A stretch of 64,000 bases of DNA from Arctopsyche grandis (GCF_051622035.1 NC_135365.1:9776001-9840000), one strand, 5' to 3'; positions 35,801-49,427 are shown, numbered from the stretch's first letter. Program-made: numbers and translations. Notes: generated by a model not told the origin, from the letters alone.

Positions 35801-37618
35801 TTTTCCTGTATTCTCCAGAGTTGTATCCACTTTTGGATTGTGTCTAGAGTATAATATAATGAAAGATAAAATAGGCCGTGCTTTAATTTGTAATACTTTC
35901 AATTCGTTTTTAAAATTTATAGAAGGGGAAGATTGGAGTGGCGGTGCTGAACAAGATATGGAGCAGTATTTAGAATTAGTAATGGGATTGCATCGTCTTA
36001 TGAAAGCTGAGCAAATGCTTCTTGTCGGATTGGTTCCGTTGGCACAGCAGCATACCGTATTTGAGATTATAGTCAGAGATGCCCTTGATCTCGTAGTACA
36101 AGATGGAGAGGTAGCACTGTAAAAAATCACTTTAAATCACATTACATGCAGAATATACAATAGTTTCTATTTGTTTTAAGAATATTGCATCAAGAGCTAA
36201 AAAATGCATGAGCCGACATGATTTCGGATCCGTCTTAATTGTGTTTCCAATCTTAAAACAATTGCTAGCCTTGAAACCAGAATTCGAAAGAACGGTAGAG
36301 CATTGTGATATTAATGTAAAATCTAAGTTTTCTTCAATTTTAACAACATTACACACCACTGTAAGTACATATATTTAGAACTGAAATCATTTATTATTGA
36401 TTTCGGATGTGTTTTATTTATTTTTATACTTTTTAGGGGGTGAAAGCTTTGGAAGATTTCATTGAAAGCGTAAAATCCGACAACGGCACTTTGCCGGTTG
36501 ACGGAACGGTACACGAGCTTACGACTAACGTTCTCGTATTTCTCGATCAAATATTAGACTACTCCGATACCATCGGTGATTATTACATCATAGATTAAAT
36601 CATTGCACTATTTTATTATTATTTAATTGAAAATAATGCGTATTCAGGTGGAGTTTTATCCCAAGAGACAGTCTACGTGAAAAATTTTGCATTATTACCG
36701 TGCTATACACAAATTGCTCATGACAAGGAAGCGAAAGCAAGAGCGTTGCTCGCTATTTACGTTCGTAAGTATTATATATATAGTTTTTGTACTATAAAAT
36801 AATCATGTATTGTATTTACTGTTATTGAAAATTTCGTTAATAGGAAAAGTATTAGGGCAATTGAATTTGACTCTGCATAGTAAAAGCGAGCAATATAGTG
36901 ATCAAGCTCTACGCGCTCTATTTAGACTTAATAATAATCATTATTTGTTGATGGTTCGTATTTAATGTCATTTATGTATAATAATTGATTTTTTTTTTGA
37001 ATTAATGTTTATGTTATTTTTACAGGGTTTACAAAGGACGCAGTTATTGGAAGTTTTAACGCTTTCGGAACCGAATTGTGAACAAAATTATAGAGATATG
37101 ATTCAAGAGCACAAAACTAACTATTTACAAAGGTGCTTTTTATTTATTGTTGTATTTTAATAAACTGAAGAAACAATTGGTTTAATTTTTTAATTTTATA
37201 GCTGGAATAAATTACTTATGTATATAACGCCTGGTGATGAAGAAACAAAAGGCAGTAAACTGAAAGATAAAGATAGAGCTTCAATTAAAGAAAAATTTGC
37301 TGTAGGTTACATTGATTGGATTGAAAATGCATTTGATCATTTAGTTTGAGTATTTTATTTTCATTGTTTTTTTCGTTGTAGGGTTTCAATAAGGAAATGG
37401 AAGAATGTGCGAAAGTTCAACGAAGCTATTCCATCCCGGATTTAGAGCTCAGAGAATCGTTAAAGCGGGATAATAAAGAAACTCTGTTGCCAAAATACAA
37501 TTCGTTTTACGATACATACGCATCGCTACCATTTTCGAAAACTCCTGAAAAGTACGTTAAACACAATTCCGCACAAATAGCAAATATGCTAGATCGATTT
37601 TTCGACGTTGCTGCTTAA
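32836..37618 (+). CDS. Exo70: Exocyst complex component EXO70 (EXOC7)
   Basis: Rod-like exocyst subunit that binds PI(4,5)P2 and Rho-family GTPases and tethers secretory vesicles at the plasma membrane. Sixteen exons all keep phase: 32836-32874, 32950-33115, 33193-33308, 33375-33449, 33524-33641, 33710-33942, 34011-34075, 34146-34246, 35923-36110, 36181-36360, 36437-36575, 36648-36764, 36844-36953, 37026-37132, 37202-37301, 37382-37618, giving 696 aa, the normal family length. The start context CAACCATGG is good. The N-terminal coiled-coil reads LNLLKERLNKSSQLTSSIVG; the central part has the family pattern LEDLRSICQWLNNAGRNAYT; the C-terminal part has FNKEMEECAKVQRSYSIPD, followed by ESL, the Pfam Exo70 end region. 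Intron 8 (34247-35922) is swollen by a SINE and a solo LTR. It is convergent with ICE2 at 134 bp and divergent from OST3 across a retroelement block. Confidence 0.95.
34425..34660 (+). repeat. tRNA-derived SINE in EXO70 intron 8
   Basis: The head reads AGCAACGTGGAGTAGTGGTT and AGC (A box) and GGTTCGAATCT (B box), then the usual body GACTCCAGGTCGATCGTTTC, TTTGCCAATTTCATCTGATT and GAAACGGTTCC. Confidence 0.75.
34735..34853 (-). mobile_element. LTR fragment, antisense, EXO70 intron 8
   Basis: The minus strand begins TGTAGGAATATAGCACAACT and continues GTACGATCTC, the start of the LTR family seen at 24134 and 48257. Only a part is present. Confidence 0.5.
35002..35462 (-). mobile_element. Solo LTR in EXO70 intron 8
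   Basis: The minus strand begins TGTAGGAATACATTG and ends GGTCGAAACCTA, flanked by ATACA at 34997-35001 and 35463-35467. It holds a TATATAAACCAACGC promoter-like site, AACTGAACAATAAAGATCC and CACTTCTCCGAAGC, shared with 24134 and 48257. Relative age moderate. Confidence 0.65.
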
Positions 37619-37751
37619 ATGCCTACAATTTTTTACAATTCGAATTCATTCCGTTTTTTTTTTGTCATTTTGCTTCTTGGATGACTTTTTTTTATTTTTC
37701 TTTTTCATTTTTGGCTTTATGATTTCTGAAAAAGTTAGGCCACATTGTTAA

Positions 37752-40700
37752 CTAACTGATTAGTAATAAAATATATGAGATAAAAAAAATATATATACTT
37801 TTCTTAAAAGTTGGTTTGAGTATTTTACATTTCCCCGAAGTGAACATACAAGGCATAATATTATGGTGCGCTAAATTAGGTGTGACTATGTTGGGATCAA
37901 TAGGAGTCCATGGGGCGGTCTGATTGATTGAAGTTTCATCGGACGTTCGTTCGCTTAGATCCAAACCATTTTCACACCTGAGAAAAAATATTATTACATT
38001 ATTTATAGCATAGATATAAGCATAAAATGTATTAATTATGTTAATTTATCTAATTAAAGTATACATATATATATTTTATAATTATTTTTTATTGACTTAC
38101 TTCGATGGAACACTTCTGTATAGTAATGCGAAAGCGTGATGTTTCGGTTCATGTCTCAGTATGTATTGACCCGGTTGCAGTTTGGATAGTCTTGAAAATA
38201 TGCTGAAATATGCACCGAGGGCAAATTCAGACTTCCAAACCCCTCGCTTTGAAGCTTCGCTCGCCACGGCTGACAAAGGTAGTTTCTCAATCATTATAAT
38301 CTCGCCAGTGTGGGGTATGATTCGAGCTGAAATTAAATTGGTTTAATTAATTGAGAATTTCAAATGGATTTATTCTTATTTGGGTCATAGTTGATACCTT
38401 TGAGCAGTGTTGAATTGGGTCTGAATTGTAATAAAGTCCAATGTTGAGCAATTTCCGACGGTGTGGTCATTTCGGCTCCGTATTCCGCTTGATATTCGAG
38501 CTTGGGAACTATGTTTATGTTTTGTTTTTCGCCTGACGGGTCTGTCTGGAATATTAGAATGATTTTATTTGTATGGATTGAAAAGTGACAATTATTTGAG
38601 TGCGAGTGTATTATGTTATACCTCGTATCCGTCAACTTTACACCGTATTACAATTTTAATGTCTTTTTCTAGGTCTTTGCAAAGGGGATTTTTTCCTTTG
38701 GTTTGCCCAATTTTCCATAATTTATATGTAGTTATTCTATCTACTAGTAACAAGAGAACGTAAGAAATAATAAAAAAAAACATGCATATATGACGTATAT
38801 AAATATAATAATAGGAATTACTTTTTTGTTCTATGTTTTTGTCTATAACTGATATTTTTTCAGATTCTAAACGAGCACTTTGTTTATTTTCATCTTCATT
38901 CTTGTTGTTAGATGTCATATTTTGAGATATTTTTGATAATGCGTTTTTGGTTTTGCCTATCTTAGTAGTAGTTTTAGTAGTTTTGTCTAAAAATTAAATG
39001 AAAAGCAGGTATATATATATATATATTGGTTGTGGCTATTTGCAGGTACTATATCTGCGAATTATTGGCTATTTGCAGGTACTATATCTGCGACAGGCGC
39101 AAAGCCTTCTGCGCATGCGCGTGAACTGTCACTGTCAGCGTGTTTACTGTTAAAATTTTGTTTTAAACCTCTGAAAATTTAGTTCGAACAGTGACGTAGA
39201 GTAAAAAATATAATCCAAATTAGTTAATATTATTAATTGTTAGAAAATTATTATCATATACAACGTATAATACCTACATATAATACAAGTACAAGCCGCG
39301 AACTAGCTAAATGATATAAATCTATTATAATAACGTGCGAAATTTATTTGCCTCGTGTATAATGAACGATTGATTAAACAAGTCTAGCATACATTAAATG
39401 TAAGAAATTATAATCGAAGGCTTTGCGCCTGTCGCAGATATAGTACCTGCAAATAGCCAATAATTCGCAGATATAGTACCTGCAAATAGCCAATAATTCG
39501 CAGATATAGTACCTGCAAATAGCTAATAATTCGCAGATATAGTACTATAAATATTTAGTAGATAATTTTTTTCAGATTGATATAAAAAATAACAGGTGGA
39601 CTAACCATCAAACCCGAGTGCACAATCAATTAAAAGTTTTTCTTCATCGGAAGAACTATCACTCGATAAATCATTCATAGTGTTGCTTTCGGTTGAACAT
39701 TCCGGTTCATCGTTAGTTTTAATTATCTCATTTTCTTTGGAAGTATTGGGCACATTTTCTGACGAAGTCCTGGAATGGCAAAGAACATACACATTAAAGC
39801 ACTAAAATATGACTAAACTAATAATTTTTCCCCGAAAAGCTTACTGATTTTGATGCTGCACCAAATTCAAAAAGGATGACTTCAAAAGTAATTTGTAGCA
39901 CCGTAAACTTTTTTCATGATTAGTGAAATTGCATACAGGTAATGATTTATCAATAAATGCAACAGTGTGATATGTGAGTTCACCTCTCGGACCTGTAAGA
40001 ATGAGTTGCAAAATATTTTTTTATTATTGTACTTCTCTATATTAAATACTAGTGTTTTTACCAGGCTTCGCTCGGTATTTGTATTATAAACCGCTTAAAC
40101 ATGGCTAATCTAATAGTAAACATTTGATTAAATTTATTTGAATAGTTATATTTTATTTAAATTTATTTGAATATACATTTGTCACGGATCCTACGAACCA
40201 AACAAAAAAGCATGCAAAGTCTCTTTCGAAATTATATATTAGATATGTCCTTAAATAAATAAAAAAAATCACCTTTCGTTGGATAGCTTTTAACTAGAAT
40301 TGGTAAATCCCAAAATTGCGTGAAGGGAGCCTGGTTATTGGCGAGTACTTTGAGCCCATTTGAAGATATAACAATACTGGCTCCATGTTTTATGGAGAGT
40401 TCTTCACATTTAATATCTTCGCTAACTAAAAAATTGACAGCAAAAATTGCATTGCATACATTTACAGTTTTTCACATAAAAATGTTAAATAATATGTAAA
40501 GTTACCTAAACAATTGTGAAATTTGAATGCATCTTTAGAACCATCCACTGAATTATATAAAGTCGTTGGCAAAACAAATTTTTTATTCAAATATGGTATT
40601 TTCACTGTCGGCAATTCACCCTATGAATCAAAGTGTTATAATAAACAATTTCGTAATATTATAATTATAAGAAAATATATTTTGTAAAATTCATTTGCTA

Positions 40701-41606
40701 TTAAATTTATAACTTCTGAAATTACCACTTCGAGTAAATCTTCCAAAAACGATATTTCAATCGGAACATCATTATTATTATAGACGAGAGGAAACATACA
40801 AGCCATTTGATAAAACTGTGGATACTTTTTGTGGACATTAACCGATTTTTTCATTACTTTGTCTATTAACATTTCATGTTCTGGAAGAATTTTCAAATAT
40901 CTTACACAGCTTTTTGTAATCCAAATGTTTTTTACGTGTTCCGCGAAAAGTCGATTCTCTTCATTTATTGTACCAATTAAATTCTGTAATATCAGTATAT
41001 ATAAGCACGATAGTAAAAAAGTACTATTTTAAAATAAATAAGTATCGTAAATATTTACATTGTAAATTTGTAATTGGTTAGGATTAAAATTAATTTTTGG
41101 CATAGATACACAGTAGTTTTTGATCGACTGAATTGCCGTAATACATATTTTGTGTTGGTGAGGCGTTAGAGTAGATACTTGAGGAAAAATTGGTATCTGA
41201 CGAAGTCCAGGTATATATTGGTTTGGTTTTTTAGGATCCTGTAAATGAAACAATATTTAAACGGATTGATTATATTTGACTAAAAAGGAATTAGAAGGTG
41301 TTAATACTTTTGGAGGTTCTGATTTAGTTTTATTTAGTTTCTGTTGTAGTTTTTTAACGGGTCGTGTTTCTTCATCTGAATCGGGTAGTAATGGATTTTT
41401 GAATTTTTCACGAATAATTTTAAACGTTGCTGCTTCATTCAAAATATCATCATGTTTTAAAAATTTTCGTCCATCGTATACAGTTTTTAACCTAAATAAG
41501 TATAAAATCACAATTTTGCAATTAAAAAAAAACTATCAAGTAAGTATAAAGAAAATTAATAAATGTAAGGTTCCTCTCACCAATCGATTTCTTGTAGTAA
41601 CTCCAT
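37752..41606 (-). CDS. Ice2: Little Elongation Complex subunit 2 (ICE2/NARG2)
   Basis: Subunit of the Little Elongation Complex, which supports RNA polymerase II transcription of snRNA genes. Thirteen exons keep phase: 41606-41581, 41491-41308, 41238-41059, 40983-40726, 40620-40506, 40425-40273, 39992-39845, 39769-39606, 38986-38822, 38743-38622, 38545-38398, 38326-38101, 37977-37752, giving 704 aa. The first part contains QYIPGLRQIPIFPQVSTLTP; residues around 150-230 form a helical block. The middle is low-complexity and acidic (DLSSDSSSDEEKLLIDCALG) then Lys/Thr-rich. The C-terminal third resembles the NARG2_C domain: AEMTTPSEIAQHWTLLQFRP, ARIIPHTGEIIMIEKLP, GQYILRHEPKHHAFALLYR and APWTPIDPNIVTP. 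The end is uncertain: after MPCMFTSGK the open frame runs into intron-like sequence, and a Lys-rich frame at 37625-37725 may be the true last exon. Identification rests on remembered family motifs. Confidence 0.75.
39035..39548. mobile_element. MITE with 33-bp subterminal tandem repeats, ICE2 intron 8
   Basis: Left arm: two units of GGCTATTTGCAGGTACTATA plus TCTGCGAATTATT (33 bp). Right arm: three to four inverted units (GCAGATATAGTACCTGCAAA). Just inside both arms is the longer inverted pair CGACAGGCGCAAAGCCTTC / GAAGGCTTTGCGCCTGTCG. The interior is unique and AT-rich. No target duplication could be fixed. Confidence 0.7.
40049..40243 (-). mobile_element. Helitron family 1 copy, ICE2 intron 6
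   Basis: The + strand starts CTAGTGTTTTTACCAGGCTT and ends TTTCGAAATTATATATTAGA, between A and T. It is about 195 bp and close to the copies at 10717 and 22797. Confidence 0.75.
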
Positions 41607-41964
41607 CGCTATGAAACTTTATTCATCTGTCAAATGAAAGTTTGACATTTAAACAACACGAGGCTGGTCCAAATACGATAAATAGCACACTTAACTTCAA
41701 ATTTTATTTTATAACTAAAAAACCATTAGCTGATTGAAAAGCATATGAGGAATCACATGTAATGTCGCGAGCATTTGTAATCCACAAATAAAATTTAACT
41801 AGTATCATTAGAATAATATTGATTTTTGAAATATCGCTTTGTTTTCATAAATTGACGGCAATGTAATATGTAACCGCATGCTTGATAAACATTAAAAATG
41901 AATCTTTTTATAAAAATAAAATACAGAGTTCCAAATACTACAGTGGAACAGTGTTAGTTGGTGT

Positions 41965-42136
41965 GGTTCGGTGATTATTTCGCACAAGGTAATGTCGCAC
42001 ACGTCATTAAAATTTCGATTATGGAATATCTGGCATCCAAAAATTTTTTTAACGAAAGCTCGAGTGCCAGATATTCCGTATTCGTGATTTTCGTGCCAAC
42101 GAATGTCGTTTGCGTGATCGCAATGTGTGCAATAAT
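41965..42136 (+). mobile_element. MITE family C copy
   Basis: It starts GGTTCGGTGATTATTTCGC and contains AAGCTCGAGTGCCAGATATT and GATCGCAATGTGTGC. The right end is less well kept. Confidence 0.55.
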
Positions 42137-42659
42137 ATTAGACGGCTTCGGTCCGTGGGTTATTCAGAGTTGGCGGGCCGATGGATGAAGAACAATAAGC
42201 TATCTCTAGCATACTAGTTGCGTCTTTCACTTCGATCTAGGAAACCTCTCTACACGTCCACGCTACAATACAAAACAAAACTTGGCATATGTGAGGACTG
42301 GTCAATGAATAGAAAAACCTATTTTCACATTAACTTACTGAGTTGAAAATATATTTTCGTGATAAGCTTAATTATCTCTGAATGGACGCAAAAACTTATT
42401 TGAATTTTTTGTCACTTGTCACATCCTAAATTATTAAAAAAATCAGGATACGACATTCACTTACACAAATATATATTTTTAATGATTAAAATAATGATAA
42501 CCAAAATGATCAAAATAATCGTACAGACGCTCATGCATGCTTGTACACAAATATTGATTATTGTACATATGTATGTACTTGTAAAGTATGCAATCGGGTG
42601 TGTACGTAGAATGAGATGAAGCTATTATCTAGACATAAATTGAGTGATTGCGAACATAG

Positions 42660-42893
42660 CCGAACGCCGAGCCAGCAACACACTGCCGCATCCAGAGACC
42701 TTCTGAACATAGCCGAATGCCGAGCCAGCGACACTCTACCATATCCAGAGACCGCTGAACGACATACTTTTGCCCAAATATTCTAATACCTTTGTACAAT
42801 ATTTAGGCAAACAATAAAACTTTATTAAAACAAGCACAACAGTGTTTCGTTAGGCTGGGATACGGTCAACACATCCTACCCCGCCTACAAGGC
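42660..42893 (+). mobile_element. LTR fragment
   Basis: AGCCAGCAACACACTGCCGC, CATCCAGAGACCTTCTGAAC and CATATCCAGAGACCGCTGAA match 29940-30060 in the large LTR. Further on, AACAATAAAACTTTATT looks like a polyadenylation region, and GTGTTTCGTTAGGC with GGTCAACACATCC matches 49378-49412. Partial and old. Confidence 0.5.
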
Positions 42894-42902
42894 CATGTAT
42901 AG

Positions 42903-43157
42903 CAGAGAAGTGTTATACAATAGAAGTGCCTTTTTGAACAAATACCCTGTGTCAAACGCGTTCACAGTACTATAATTAGTAATAATAGTTGTCTCTGTCA
43001 CGCTCGTATGCGTGTCCGCCCGCGAGAAAGAGTCAGAACATCGTGTCAGCTTTTAATTAACAGACCTTTTTTCACGAACGGAGTGTGGCCACAGCCACAC
43101 CGCAACTGTCGACACTTTTGATGCCTTAGGGCACTTCTATTGTATAACACTTCTCTG
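42903..43157. mobile_element. hAT-type MITE, 8-bp target duplication
   Basis: The 28-bp ends CAGAGAAGTGTTATACAATA and ...AGAAGTGCC are mirrored at the right by GGCACTTCTATTG...CACTTCTCTG. A perfect ATGTATAG flanks it at 42895-42902 and 43158-43165. Length 255 bp, no coding capacity; the same family as 1442-1799. Confidence 0.85.
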
Positions 43158-43774
43158 ATGTATAGTGTTTGTGATCATATGGTGGCGCTGACCGAAACAT
43201 GGTTAATTTTGTTTTAAATTAAACGTAATCAGGAATCATTGACATTTAAAATAGAAATGCACGTAAATAATTTGTCATTCAAGAATGGACAGCTAATTAT
43301 ACTTAGCAATAAAAATTTTGTCAGACGAAAAAGCGAAAGCAGCCTAACATGAGGCTTGTAAAAAAAAATAGCAGAGCCAGTGCCGGCCTTACACCCTATG
43401 GCGCCCTCGAGCAATTTTCCTCTAGGCGCCCCTAAAAGAAATATCGAAAATAAGTATCCCCTCCTACTTTTTCCGGGCTTGGGACCGGCAGTAAAGTGGT
43501 TAACAAGGTTCCCAAACCAAACTGACCGAGTTTAAATAAATAAATAAATGAATTGATTGATAAAATATAAATTTCAGAAGTTAACTTTTCAAACCTTTCT
43601 TTCAGCAAAATCTTCAATTAAAAGAGTGATGTGTTGTTTGAGATGCGGAGAGTGGCAGCAGTGGGTTGAATCAACATCCGCATTCGAATCTTCAGTTGGC
43701 AATCCGGTATTGGGCGGGGGACGCGTGACGGCTAGACGTCACTTTGCTATTTGTTTACTTCGAGCGAATTCGTC

Positions 43775-45820
<2,046 letters not shown>

Positions 45821-45936
45821 AAAAGTTATTTTGTAAAATATTTTACATTTGACTTGATTGAAACTCGAATTTTCTCGCCTCCTTTTGTGTCCAAATTTTG
45901 ATATAGTACACGAATGTATGAATTATTACATTACAG

Positions 45937-46038
45937 GCTTTAACACATTCTTTTCGTCAGCACGATCACAGCCAGACTGGATATATTACTATTCAATACG
46001 AACAATTTTTATGGATGGTTTTTTCACTGCAAATATAA
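45937..46038 (+). CDS. Second terminal exon of PDCD6 (alternative EF5)
   Basis: After an acceptor ATTACATTACAG the frame reads ALTHSFRQHDHSQTGYITIQ, then YEQFLWMVFSLQI and TAA. It has exactly the length (102 bp), phase and ending of the regular last exon at 45719-45820 and matches it at about 22 of 33 residues. The Ca2+ loop changes from D-T-D-Q-D-G to D-H-S-Q-T-G, so it should bind Ca2+ less well or not at all. EF5 makes the dimer contact in PDCD6. It is intact and in phase with exon 3, which suggests use, but there is no transcript evidence here. Confidence 0.75.
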   Translation, partial: ALTHSFRQHDHSQTGYITIQYEQFLWMVFSLQI

Positions 46039-46413
46039 TGCAATGGTTGCTGTTGGTATAAAAAATATCAAGTTTATTCTTACTGTTTTTAAAAAATTAA
46101 TGGCTGTTAAATGTTGTTCTCAAAATGTATGTACCTATTTTAAAATGTTATATATAATATATATTTTTTAAAAAATAAATAAAATTAATGTATGTGCTAT
46201 ACATATGTATGTATATTTGATTTTTTTTTAATATAATTATGATAGATGATTATGAATTCAATTATTGAATTGGTTACAATGTGACTTCAGGTGGATGGGA
46301 TAACTTGGTATTATTTTTGCAGAGTAAAAAAAAATCTGAGATGAAAGTACAATAATTTGCAATTGATTAATCAAGATACAAGAAAGTATTTATTTTATGA
46401 AATACATATATAA

Positions 46414-46905
46414 GCCAGCAGTTTGGCTTAATGGTAGCGTATATATTTAGCACCACCGAGGTCGAAGGTTCGAGTCCTCGTCAAATTGCTGGTTTGGGGG
46501 TTTTTTGACTCCAAATCGATCGTTTCTCTATCAGAGTTTGCCAATTTTATCTGATCATTGTTGAAACAGTTCCTGAAAATTGGTATTGGATCATTTCCTG
46601 TTGTCACAAAATCTGTGTGTATAATTTGTAAAAATTATGCACAGTAATCTGAAATCTATAGATATCTCTATAGACATCTCTATAATTTCGTGTTTATTAT
46701 ATGTATAAAAATTGTAATAATAATTGTACCCAAAAATCTAATGATTATTATTTCTGTACTGATTAATTGTTATATGCTATGTAATGTGATTGTATATGTA
46801 TTATTGTATTTCTGACCGTTATCGTACACTCGTCGCATTGGAGCGATCTGTAATGGCGAGTGTATATTGATTGTAACAAAAAAATAAAATAAAATAAAAT
46901 ATAAG
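46414..46905 (+). repeat. tRNA-derived SINE with LINE-type tail
   Basis: Head AGCCAGCAGTTTGGCTTAAT and GGTAGC (A box), GGTTCGAGTCC (perfect B box), then the shared body. The tail hairpin at about 46829-46869 (ACACTCGTC...GGCGAGTGT, loop with ATTGGAGCGATCTGT) and the (AAAAT)n end match the LINE at 20853-21610. Confidence 0.75.
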
Positions 46906-47075
46906 CAACTAGACCTCATGTTCAAATTCACGACATATGTACATGCATATCCACGTAATCTGTATTGGTTGATTGGTAAAATCTACGAGCGAACCGGTCT
47001 AATGGTGGAAGAATTTTGTAATTGATGAGATAGATTAAAATTTAAGAAAATTATGAGTTAAATGATATATGTATG

Positions 47076-47076
<1 letters not shown>

Positions 47077-47164
<88 letters not shown>
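47077..47164. repeat. Compound microsatellite (AT)n(TAA)n
   Basis: About 60 bp of AT dinucleotides run into about 28 bp of TAA triplets. Open frames across it are artefacts of the repeat. Confidence 0.95.
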
Positions 47165-47166
<2 letters not shown>

Positions 47167-47716
47167 TATTCTTATTCTGGACGATAGGAAGAATAATGCA
47201 ATCCCTATCGTCCATATAAATAAATATATAGATAATACAAATAATAAAAATAAATATAATAATAATTCGAATGAAATAATAATAAATAAATAATTTATGA
47301 TAGTCCAATCTATCGAATATATAATGATAAATAGAATTGAGTAGTCGCGGCGGCAAGAATACGATTTGACGATACAGAGAATAATGTGAGGCATAATTCC
47401 CCAAGGTGAGGCATGTGTCCTTCCATAAGCATTTGCTGTGGACTGCATTCCCTTGGTAGCCCGAAGAAAACACGGTAGCAATTGTTATATTGTATCCTTA
47501 TCCTCTCATAGGCGGACCCAAGGAGGTTGCAATGGGTGCTCCCCTTGCTATGCCCTCCCCCTACTGGATGAATTTAATTTCAAACATATACATAGATATG
47601 TTTAATTTTTCACATTTAAATAGATTATTCATCACAGATTTGATTTGTAGAAATTTATTTCAGTTCTTTCTGTTTTACATAATTGCACGGTTGATTTTAT
47701 AACGACTCTTCCAGGT

Positions 47717-47812
47717 GGTTCGGTGATCATCGGTCACAAAGCGCTTCCCCAAAAGTCACTAAAATCTCTATAACGGAACATCTGGCAGCCGAAAAGTCCA
47801 TCATACTGTTGC
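47717..47812 (+). mobile_element. MITE family C, 5' part
   Basis: GGTTCGGTGATCATCGGTCA, CACTAAAATCTCTATAACGG and AAGTCCATCATACT match the left half of the MITE at 17835. It stops where the LTR piece begins. Confidence 0.5.
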
Positions 47813-47813
47813 G

Positions 47814-48004
47814 TAGGGATGGGTGTGGGATCCAAGTAAAAGGCCAAAGTCGTGTCACAGCATTTATTGATGATTAAGGAGATACACGCACTGGCAGTGC
47901 TCCGTCCACAATCTCTTGATATCGCATAAGTACCGCCTTATAACGGATAGGTCGCTCAGGGCATCTTCGACGTCCGGTTTGTTTACCTATTGTTATGGTC
48001 ACGT
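47814..48004 (-). mobile_element. LTR fragment, relative of 11064
   Basis: TGTTGCGTAGGGATGGGTG and then GATACACGCACTGGCAGTGC, TTATAACGGATAGGTCGCTC and GGGCATCTTCGACGTC are the reverse complement of the part 11270-11453 of the solo LTR. Partial copy. Confidence 0.6.
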
Positions 48005-48256
48005 ACTATGGTTCGATCCCAGGGCCGGGCCTCGAGTGAAAATGAATTTTTCAGAGTATGCTGTTGGTCAGACCTGGATTTGTGACTCCAGGTTGATCGT
48101 TTCCTATCAGAGTTTGCGAATTTTCTCCGATTTCAATGTTGAAACGGTTCCCGGTCAAAATTGGCTAAAATCTTTCCTATATACAATATGTCACCTATAA
48201 TTTGTGATTGATTAATGTGCAATAAATAAGTTTGTGTACAATTTGATAGATGTCTC
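48005..48256 (+). repeat. SINE, left part of a copy split by an LTR element
   Basis: GGTTCGATCCCAGGGCCGGG, then the body CTGGATTTGTGACTCCAGG, GTTGATCGTTTCCTATCAGA and AATAAATAAGTTTGTGTAC, up to GATAGATGTCTC. It continues at 49428 and is best matched by the intact copy at 57747. Confidence 0.75.
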
Positions 48257-49427
48257 TGTAGTAATCTAGCACAACTTGTGCTATTACGAATCAAAACCAG
48301 TGATCACATCATCGATCCTGTACAAACATGCATAACTCAAGGGCAACGACCCCTTCGACCATTCCAGAAGAAAGAGTTCATCGCTTGATCATAAACGAAC
48401 GAAACCCCATAGTGATGTCATCAGGCAACTGCGACACATGTCCTGAAAATCGTTTACTCGTGGTAGTCGTCAACACGTGCCTCGAAAACCGCATTTTCAA
48501 ACGAACGACGTCCTGGCACTGACCCCATAAAGCACGCGCCTCGAAAATAGGTCAACACGTGTCAACGCTTCAACCCAGAACGTATATAAAGCGACGCAAC
48601 AGCTCGCAACGCCAGAGTGAACCTCTGGAGTTCAACCAGATCACTTCTCCGAAGCCCAACCTCTTCATACATACAATAACCATTGTAACAATTGAACAAA
48701 AATAAACGATCCTTGTACGGACGCCAGGGGTCTTCAATCGAGACCACCTGCGTCGGTTTTGTGAAGTTGCTCAGTGGCAAAGCGCGGTGCGTGGTCTCCT
48801 CCACGGGATCTGCAGATCGTCGTCTGCGGTCTGGTCTCTGCTGATGATGGCTGCTCTGCTCTGTCCCTTTCTCTTTCGTACAGTGTGCGTGGGATGCGTG
48901 ATGTGGAAAAAGGGCGGGAGATTATATAACAATGAAAACAGGTCGTAAATCTGATCACAATGATTATATTTTCACGTTGAATGTACATAGAGCAAACAGG
49001 GAGAAAGAGGGGGGGGGGGAGTCAACAAAGAAACCACGCGTGCTTTTTTGAGGTTAGCCACGCGTAGCTGAGTTGTCTGCCTTCTGGACGAAGACAGACC
49101 AGGCTTCCTCTGGTGCACACCGGACGGATACTGGAGCTGGTCTCCAAGTATCGTCACAACCCCACCAGTCTCGAGCTGGTGGTCGGTGGCAAGAAGCGAA
49201 GGGCCACGTAAACACCCCAGTGTTTACGCGCCAACCGTTATGGAACAACTGTCAGTGTGTGGGCTAGCCGCTTTCAGGGTCGCCAGCACAAAAATATCGG
49301 CCAAATCGTGGGTCGTAAGGCCACGAAAACCGACCATCAGACAAGCAGTCTGAACAATCCTCTTACAAACACAAACGGTGTTTCCTTAGACCGGGACATG
49401 GTCAACACATCTGTCCCGCGTACTAAA
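48257..49427 (+). mobile_element. LTR-type element inserted in a SINE
   Basis: It begins TGTAGTAATCTAGCACAACT directly after TCTC and ends near CCCGCGTACTAAA just before TCTC, splitting the SINE at one point. It has a TATATAAAGCGACGC promoter-like site (about 48582), CACTTCTCCGAAGCC and AACAAAAATAAACGATCC, shared with the LTRs at 24134 and 35002. The second half has no recognised coding domain. Whether it is one long LTR or an LTR plus internal sequence is not clear. Confidence 0.55.

Noticed and set aside
47035-47481. Frames of 140-148 codons rich in Ile/Tyr
   Set aside because: Products of the (AT)n(TAA)n microsatellite.
49054-49267. Overlapping 60-codon frames on both strands
   Set aside because: They lie inside the LTR-type element and have no recognisable domain.
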